Assembly (NCBI GenBank): GCA_002448445.1
Contig: DJYC01000062.1
Span: forward strand, 1 to 26,398
Length of the DNA stretch: 26,398 nt
DNA from: Treponema sp. UBA6988
Lineage (GTDB): Bacteria > Spirochaetota > Spirochaetia > Treponematales > Treponemataceae
Direction of reading: 5' to 3'
A program made the translations under genes and the position numbers. Each line of letters begins with the position of its first letter. Positions within the stretch are counted from its first letter, which is position 1. Positions 21,843-26,398 of the stretch are shown one piece after another. A model generated the notes under the pieces. It saw only the letters and a list, made by a program, of their open reading frames with translations, ran no database searches and had not been told where the DNA came from.

Positions 21843-23981
21843 TTAACAAATACTTTTCTTTATGTCATGCAGAATCAGCTGGGGAGATTCCACTCCGTTG
21901 AACCAATTCCTCTGCACGTTAAAGAGAATGTCAACTGTGTCTCCAATCTCAAAGTCCCGGTGCAGGCGTTCAGCTTCATTCCAAAAGAGGGCTGGCCACT
22001 TAAAGCTGCCGTTTCCTACGGTAATCTTAAGGTGCTGCTTTTCCCCTTTTCCCATTATGATTCCGTCTAAAACAGGAAGTCCCCTGGCAAGGAAAAGAAG
22101 CTCTCCGTTTTCTTCTCCAAAGGGTTCAAACCTGTCGGAAATCTTAAGAAGGTCCGGCGTAAGGAATGACGGTGGAATTTCTGCATCCACATTAAATGTA
22201 TCGGTCTTGGATTCTGAAAGTTCAAGCGTGGCGGACAGTTCCTTAAGCCTCTCTTCAAATATAGGAAGCTTTTCTCGCTCAAAGCTGAATCCTCCCGCAG
22301 CGGAATGGCCTCCGTAGTTGATGAAGATGTCTCCCATCTTTGCAAGGAATTTTGTAACATCCACGCCCCTGCAGCTTCTCATGGATCCAATGGCGTTTTT
22401 TTCCACAAAGGTAACTGCTATTGCTGGAATGTTGTAAGTGGCAACAAGCCTGCCTGCAAGAATTCCGTTTACACCCCTATTAAGCCTTTCGTCAATTACT
22501 ACGCAAAGTTTTCCGTTGTGGGAGGGAATGGAAGTCTTTGCCTGAATGCCAGCGTAAGTCCATGCGTCCTGTGAAAGCTGCTTTCTCTGGTTGTTTAGCT
22601 CCATTATTTTTTGCGCAACCGAGTCCCTCTGCTTTTCGTCCTTGCTAAGAAAAAGTTCTGCCGCAAGTTCCGGGTGGCCAAGCCTGCCAGCCGCGTTAAG
22701 ATGGGAAACAACAACCCAGCTTAGGTCTGTTGCATTTACCCTTCTTCCAAGCATGTTAAGCCGTGCCATAAGGTCTATAAGCCCAGGGCGGACCCTTCCA
22801 GCATTTATGGCGGCAATCGCATTGTTTTCAAAAAGGCGGTTTTCGTTCTTCATGGGCATTATGTCTGCCAAGGCCGCAAGTGCTACAAGCTGCATGTCCC
22901 TTTCTTCTGCCTGTGCGCATCCCGGAAACTTTTTTCTAAAATCAGTTTGTGTGTATGTTACGAATATATTGTAGAATCCGCCAATTTCCGTAGGTTCATG
23001 ATTGCCGTATTTTGCAATCTTGCTCATTGTTTTTATTTTACCCAGCGGTAGGTTTGCTATGCTGGGGAAGTATTTTGCACAGTGCTCCCTTATGTCCACC
23101 AGGTTGAATTCTGCGGAAGAACCGAACGCTTGCTTTAGAAGAGACCTGACTGTGCCTGCATCCCAAACAAGTATTGCCTGTCCGCTAAGGTAAGAGGGGA
23201 GCCTTGTGCTTGTTATGCTTTCGCCGCTGCCTGCAAGAAGGCTTAGCTTTGCCGCGCAGGGAACCATGTTGCGTATTTTAATGCATTCAATGCGGATAAG
23301 GGAGTCTTCTTCCCTTGCATCAAGAAGGCAAACATCCTGTTTGTACCATTCGCTCTTTGCAAAACGAAGGGCAGATACAAGTTTGTAAACTACCGCGCAA
23401 CCGGAAATGTCCTGGAAAGGGTAGCCTGAATCAGGAAGCTTAGGGTCTAGTATTATTGTTGAAGGTGGCAGGGTTTCCGGCGGATTGTGATGGTCTGTAA
23501 CAATTACGTCTATTCCAACTTCCTGTGCATGCTGGATTTCTGCAATGTTTGAGATTCCGCAGTCAACCGTTATTATTAGCGTTCCTCCAAGACTGGCGAA
23601 GTCGTCCACGGCTTCCGTGCTAAGTCCGTATGCATCGTTTCCTTGGGGAAGCCTGTACTGCACGTCTATTCCAAGTCCGCAAAGGCACTCGTATAAAACT
23701 GTTGTTGCGCTTACTCCGTCTACGTCCCGGTCGCCAAAGATAAGGACTTTTTCTTTTTCCTCCTGGGCATCTAATATGCGGTCAACGGCATCTTCCATGC
23801 TGTTAAAGGAGAAGGGGCTGTGCTGGAAACGCAGATCGTCTTCCATAAAATAGAGAATGTCTTTTCCCTGGGTAATTCCACGCCTAAGCATGATGCTTGC
23901 GCTTAAAGAGTCAAGACCATATTTTGAACGGAATTTCTCCAGTTCATCTTTTGAGATAACTTTTTTATTCCAGACGGACAC
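21843..23981 (-). CDS. recJ: Single-stranded-DNA exonuclease RecJ with an inserted domain
   Basis: 712 aa against about 570 for ordinary RecJ. The DHH-family motifs are intact: D84/D86/D88 (FGDRDVDGVSA), D140 (ITVDCGI), D163-H164-H165, D373 (ALADIMPM), and the DHHA1 motif GGHSAAGGF. RecJ degrades single-stranded DNA 5' to 3' in recombination and mismatch repair. About 130-150 additional residues lie between motif III and motif IV (about 210-360); their strand-helix order resembles a DnaQ-type exonuclease domain with its acidic residues mostly gone. The start is GTG, sharing its G with the TAG of the upstream gene (TAGTG). Confidence 0.93.
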   Translation of the reverse strand: MSVWNKKVISKDELEKFRSKYGLDSLSASIMLRRGITQGKDILYFMEDDLRFQHSPFSFNSMEDAVDRILDAQEEKEKVLIFGDRDVDGVSATTVLYECLCGLGIDVQYRLPQGNDAYGLSTEAVDDFASLGGTLIITVDCGISNIAEIQHAQEVGIDVIVTDHHNPPETLPPSTIILDPKLPDSGYPFQDISGCAVVYKLVSALRFAKSEWYKQDVCLLDAREEDSLIRIECIKIRNMVPCAAKLSLLAGSGESITSTRLPSYLSGQAILVWDAGTVRSLLKQAFGSSAEFNLVDIREHCAKYFPSIANLPLGKIKTMSKIAKYGNHEPTEIGGFYNIFVTYTQTDFRKKFPGCAQAEERDMQLVALAALADIMPMKNENRLFENNAIAAINAGRVRPGLIDLMARLNMLGRRVNATDLSWVVVSHLNAAGRLGHPELAAELFLSKDEKQRDSVAQKIMELNNQRKQLSQDAWTYAGIQAKTSIPSHNGKLCVVIDERLNRGVNGILAGRLVATYNIPAIAVTFVEKNAIGSMRSCRGVDVTKFLAKMGDIFINYGGHSAAGGFSFEREKLPIFEERLKELSATLELSESKTDTFNVDAEIPPSFLTPDLLKISDRFEPFGEENGELLFLARGLPVLDGIIMGKGEKQHLKITVGNGSFKWPALFWNEAERLHRDFEIGDTVDILFNVQRNWFNGVESPQLILHDIKKSIC

Positions 23982-25312
23982 TATTTTATTTCCTTGAGTA
24001 TTAATTTTTTTTCTGCAGGTTTTTGGTCTGAATATGAGAGTGCCTTTGCCACAGCAGCAGTGCCGGTTACCAGTGCTCCTGCATCTTTTGCGTAGACATC
24101 AATGATTTTTTCTCCCTTTTTAACAAGGTCGCCCTGCTTTTTTGCAAATATAAGTCCTGAGTCTGCATCCACGCTGTCTGTTGTCTTGTTTCTGCCAACA
24201 CCCAAGTTTATGCAGGCAATTCCTATTTTGTATGCATCTATTGAAAGGTATCCGCTTTCTTCTGCCTTTAGTTCCATGTGGAATTTTGAGCGGCGTTTTC
24301 CCTGCTCCTGTAAAAGCTTGTCCGGGTCTCCACCCTGATCTTTTATGTTTTCAAGGAATTTCTTTAGGGCTGCTCCTGATTCAACAGCTTTTTTGCAAAG
24401 TTCTATTCCTTCTTCCACGGTTTTTGCTTTCTTTCCGAATATGGCCATGCGGGCACCCAGAGCGTATGTAAGTTCCATTACGTCTGCAGGGCCTTTTCCC
24501 TGTAGGCATTCAAGGGTCTCTTCTATTTCCAGATAGTTTCCTACTTTGTTGCCAAGCGGGCTGTCCATGTTTGTAAGAAGGGCACATGCCTCTTTTCCCA
24601 TGGTCTGGGATGTTTTTACAAGGAATGTGGCAAGTTTTTCTGCATCTTCTTCGCTTTTCATAAAGGCACCAAGTCCGTATTTTACGTCAAAGACAAGTGC
24701 GTCGCTTCCTTCTGCGGCTTTCTTGGAAAGTATGGAGCTTGTGATGAGTGGTATGCTTTCCACCGTGCCTGTAACATCTCGTAGGGCATACATCTTGCGG
24801 TCTGCGGGTGCAATCTTCTGCGTCTGACCTGTCATTGCAAAACCTGTTTTTGCTATTAGGCGCTCAAATTCCTCTGCTCTTAGGTTTACGTTGTAGCCCT
24901 GTACGGATTCAAGCTTGTCCAAGGTTCCGCCTGTGTGCCCCAAGCCTCTTCCGCTCATCATGGGAATCTGAACTCCGAGAGCTGCCACAATCGGGGCAAG
25001 GGGAAGGCTTATCTTGTCTCCCACGCCGCCAGTAGAATGTTTGTCTACGAAGGGGCCTACCAAGCCCTTGGATTCTTTTCCATGAAGGTCTATTACGTCG
25101 CCTGAATGGAGCATTTTGTCTGTAAGGCAGCCAGTCTCTTCAAAGGTCATTCCGTTAAAATACACGGCCATCATAAAGGCAGACATCTGGTAGTCTGGAA
25201 TTTGGCCGTTTACGTATCCGTCTACAAGGAATTCTATTTCTTCGCGAGTGAGTTTGGCTCCCTTTACTGAACCAGTTCCGCGTTTCTTTACGATAATATC
25301 AGCAGCTCTCAT
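23981..25312 (-). CDS. pdp: Pyrimidine-nucleoside (thymidine) phosphorylase
   Basis: 443 aa. The class signature is present: KHSTGGVGDKISLPLAP, then MMSGRGLGHTGGTLDKLES, with the alpha domain start MRAADIIVKKRGTG and a phosphate-binding GVGDK segment. It converts pyrimidine nucleosides and phosphate to the free base and (deoxy)ribose-1-phosphate, for salvage or carbon use. The sequence alone does not separate thymidine-specific DeoA from the broader Pdp. It overlaps recJ by 1 nt, so the two are translationally coupled, an unusual salvage-plus-repair pairing. A GGGGA ribosome binding site lies about 10 nt before the ATG. Confidence 0.93.
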   Translation of the reverse strand: MRAADIIVKKRGTGSVKGAKLTREEIEFLVDGYVNGQIPDYQMSAFMMAVYFNGMTFEETGCLTDKMLHSGDVIDLHGKESKGLVGPFVDKHSTGGVGDKISLPLAPIVAALGVQIPMMSGRGLGHTGGTLDKLESVQGYNVNLRAEEFERLIAKTGFAMTGQTQKIAPADRKMYALRDVTGTVESIPLITSSILSKKAAEGSDALVFDVKYGLGAFMKSEEDAEKLATFLVKTSQTMGKEACALLTNMDSPLGNKVGNYLEIEETLECLQGKGPADVMELTYALGARMAIFGKKAKTVEEGIELCKKAVESGAALKKFLENIKDQGGDPDKLLQEQGKRRSKFHMELKAEESGYLSIDAYKIGIACINLGVGRNKTTDSVDADSGLIFAKKQGDLVKKGEKIIDVYAKDAGALVTGTAAVAKALSYSDQKPAEKKLILKEIK

Positions 25313-25347
25313 TTTCAGTTTATCCCCATTGTTTACAATATAAGAAG

Positions 25348-25353
25348 ATTATA
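25348..25353 (-). promoter_or_regulatory. Candidate -10 box for the pdp-recJ-M23 operon
   Basis: A consensus TATAAT on the minus strand lies 35 nt before the pdp ATG. The -35 at 17 bp spacing (TAGCAA) is poor, so the promoter is tentative. It falls in the 111-nt gap after recO. Confidence 0.4.
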
Positions 25354-25423
25354 CTTGATTTTTGTAAAAATTGCTAGTGGGAAGTCATTGCACAGTCATG
25401 GGAATCAGTTTTGTGCTCCACTA

Positions 25424-26209
25424 CTAAAGAATACCGCTTCCTGTCTCCAGGGAATTTAGGCGGGAACCAAGTGCTTGCTCAATCAGCATAAAGAGGAAAT
25501 TCTTTAGTTCAGATTCGTTTTGGGGGCTAAGTTCCATGCCGCGTACTGTGGAAGGGCGCATTGTGTTCACTGCGTTCAGGTAGAAGAGGGAACTGCTGCT
25601 GAGGGCTGGGGCTTCCTGCTTTGCGAATTTTTGCCCCTCGCTGAATGATGGGGTGCAGTCCCGGCAGGCAAACCCGTTTATGTGCCTGATGTATGTTCCG
25701 CCATGGGATGCCTGGGTGGAAATGAGTGCCGAGCATGAGCTGCATGTGTTTACGTCCGGCTGGAGTCCAAGCAGCCTTATGTAGCGCCAGAGGAAGCGGA
25801 TTGTTCCTGTCCTTGATTCAAAGCCCTGCGTGAGTTCAAGTCCTTGTAAAAATGCGCTGAACAGTTTGAATGCTTCTGCGTAGTCACCGGCACATTTTGT
25901 TTTTATGAGGATTTCTGAGGCAAGGTTTGCGGCCATCATCTTGTAAATGTCCGTATGAAGGGATAGGTGGCAGCTTTTTACGTCAAAGTCGGATATTTTT
26001 ATGAAGTGCCTTTGCTCGTCTTCGTAGAGGTAGATAAGCCCTGTGTTGAAAGGCTGGACAAGGCTTTTCATCTTGCTTTTTGCACCTCCGTAAAGGGTTG
26101 CGTAAAAAACTCCCCGGTCGGGAGAGACTATGCAGACGCTTCTGTTGTTTTCCCCCTGCTGCTTTACCGAGAGTATTATGGCTTGTGTGCTTTTGTTACG
26201 TTCCGGCAT
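25424..26209 (-). CDS. recO: DNA repair protein RecO
   Basis: 261 aa from the ATG at 26209. The N-terminal OB fold (STQAIILSVKQQGENNRSVCIVSPDRG, given here only to locate it, residues 7-32) is followed by the helical domain and a four-cysteine zinc site (CSSC ... CRDC). RecO binds single-stranded DNA and loads RecA with RecR. A longer open frame reaches 26338, but it translates the dispersed repeat. ATG 26209 has no Shine-Dalgarno and lies 6 nt from a consensus TATAAT, so it may be leaderless. Likely transcribed alone or with partial read-through into pdp. Confidence 0.88.
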   Translation of the reverse strand: MPERNKSTQAIILSVKQQGENNRSVCIVSPDRGVFYATLYGGAKSKMKSLVQPFNTGLIYLYEDEQRHFIKISDFDVKSCHLSLHTDIYKMMAANLASEILIKTKCAGDYAEAFKLFSAFLQGLELTQGFESRTGTIRFLWRYIRLLGLQPDVNTCSSCSALISTQASHGGTYIRHINGFACRDCTPSFSEGQKFAKQEAPALSSSSLFYLNAVNTMRPSTVRGMELSPQNESELKNFLFMLIEQALGSRLNSLETGSGIL

Positions 26210-26215
26210 GGGGCT

Positions 26216-26244
26216 ATTATAGAACTTTTTACATTTTTTGTCGC
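26216..26244 (-). promoter_or_regulatory. Promoter of recO
   Basis: On the minus strand, GCGACA (26239-26244) and consensus TATAAT (26216-26221) are 17 bp apart. Only 6 nt separate the -10 box from the recO ATG, so transcription would begin at the start codon. Confidence 0.6.
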
Positions 26245-26280
26245 CATAAAAAATGCTGCTGACCCCTTTCTTGCCAAAAA

Positions 26281-26362
26281 GCCTAGCCCCGGGCGTAGGG
26301 GCGGGCGTAAGCCCGTCGCGAAGCAATGGAGGGCGCAAGACCCGGAACCCCGAAGCACGGGG
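26281..26362 (-). repeat. Dispersed structured repeat, copy B
   Basis: Reading the minus strand from 26362: a CCCCGTGCTTCGGGG hairpin, GTTCCG, CTTGCGC, CTCCATTGC, a GGGCTTACGCCC hairpin, then CCCCTACGCCCGGGG and CTAGGC. The same blocks in the same order form copy A at 17305-17381. A further hairpin with a 9-bp stem (26375-26383 with 26389-26397) follows to the window end and may be part of the element. The whole 189 nt upstream of recO holds this repeat and the recO promoter. Confidence 0.7.
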
Positions 26363-26398
26363 AACAATAGGCCTTTTTTGCCGTGTAGCGGCAAAAAC

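Noticed and set aside
26375..26397. Perfect 9-bp hairpin at the right edge, considered as a terminator
   Set aside because: The U-run precedes the stem and the A-run follows it on both strands, the reverse of an intrinsic terminator. It is more likely part of the repeat.

Overview
The window looks like chromosomal DNA of a host-associated, anaerobic Treponema-type spirochaete. This is inferred from gene content, not from any search: an anaerobic (class III) ribonucleotide reductase operon, Treponema-like membrane and secreted proteins of unknown function, a biotin ECF S-component (BioY), Lnt, and core repair and tRNA genes (dinB, ligA, recJ, recO, trmB). Genes are tightly packed, with many 1-5 nt junctions or overlaps and several TTG or GTG starts. 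No gap exceeds 300 nt. I saw no rRNA, tRNA, IS element or CRISPR array.

Layout. 1-715: an A+T-rich brnT/brnA toxin-antitoxin pair with a strong promoter carrying two perfect 12-bp palindromes. 716-7881 (minus strand): lnt, bioY, then nrdR-nrdD-[glycyl-radical/redoxin protein]-nrdG. 7983-12768 (plus): a galactokinase-like GHMP kinase, surE, a TPR protein and a secreted TPR/NHL/VWA-like protein, joined by 4-nt overlaps or short gaps. 12747-15935 (minus): dinB and a large membrane protein. 16064-20807 (plus): an unknown protein with a possible degenerate GHKL ATPase domain, a small lipoprotein, trmB and ligA. 20813-26209 (minus): recO, a pyrimidine-nucleoside phosphorylase, recJ and an M23 peptidase.

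Main result. The class III ribonucleotide reductase appears to be split. The 716-aa NrdD has the ATP cone, the finger-loop cysteine and the C-terminal zinc site, but it ends without the glycyl-radical segment that normally follows. That segment (RIVGYY followed by WNKGK) is in the next gene, which has its own ribosome binding site, on a 188-aa protein that also carries a glutaredoxin/NrdH-like domain with a CPNC motif. The end of NrdD and the start of the small protein both look like heptad helices that could dock. NrdG (radical SAM activase) follows 5 nt later and NrdR precedes, so the regulator, catalytic chain, radical chain, reductant domain and activase form one operon.

Other notable points: three minus-strand genes whose start codon lies exactly 6 nt from a -10 box (candidate leaderless mRNAs); a structured dispersed repeat in two copies upstream of genes; a RecJ with an inserted exonuclease-like fold; an Lnt with a long histone-H1-like basic tail; and a GHMP kinase lacking the usual sugar-binding aspartate.
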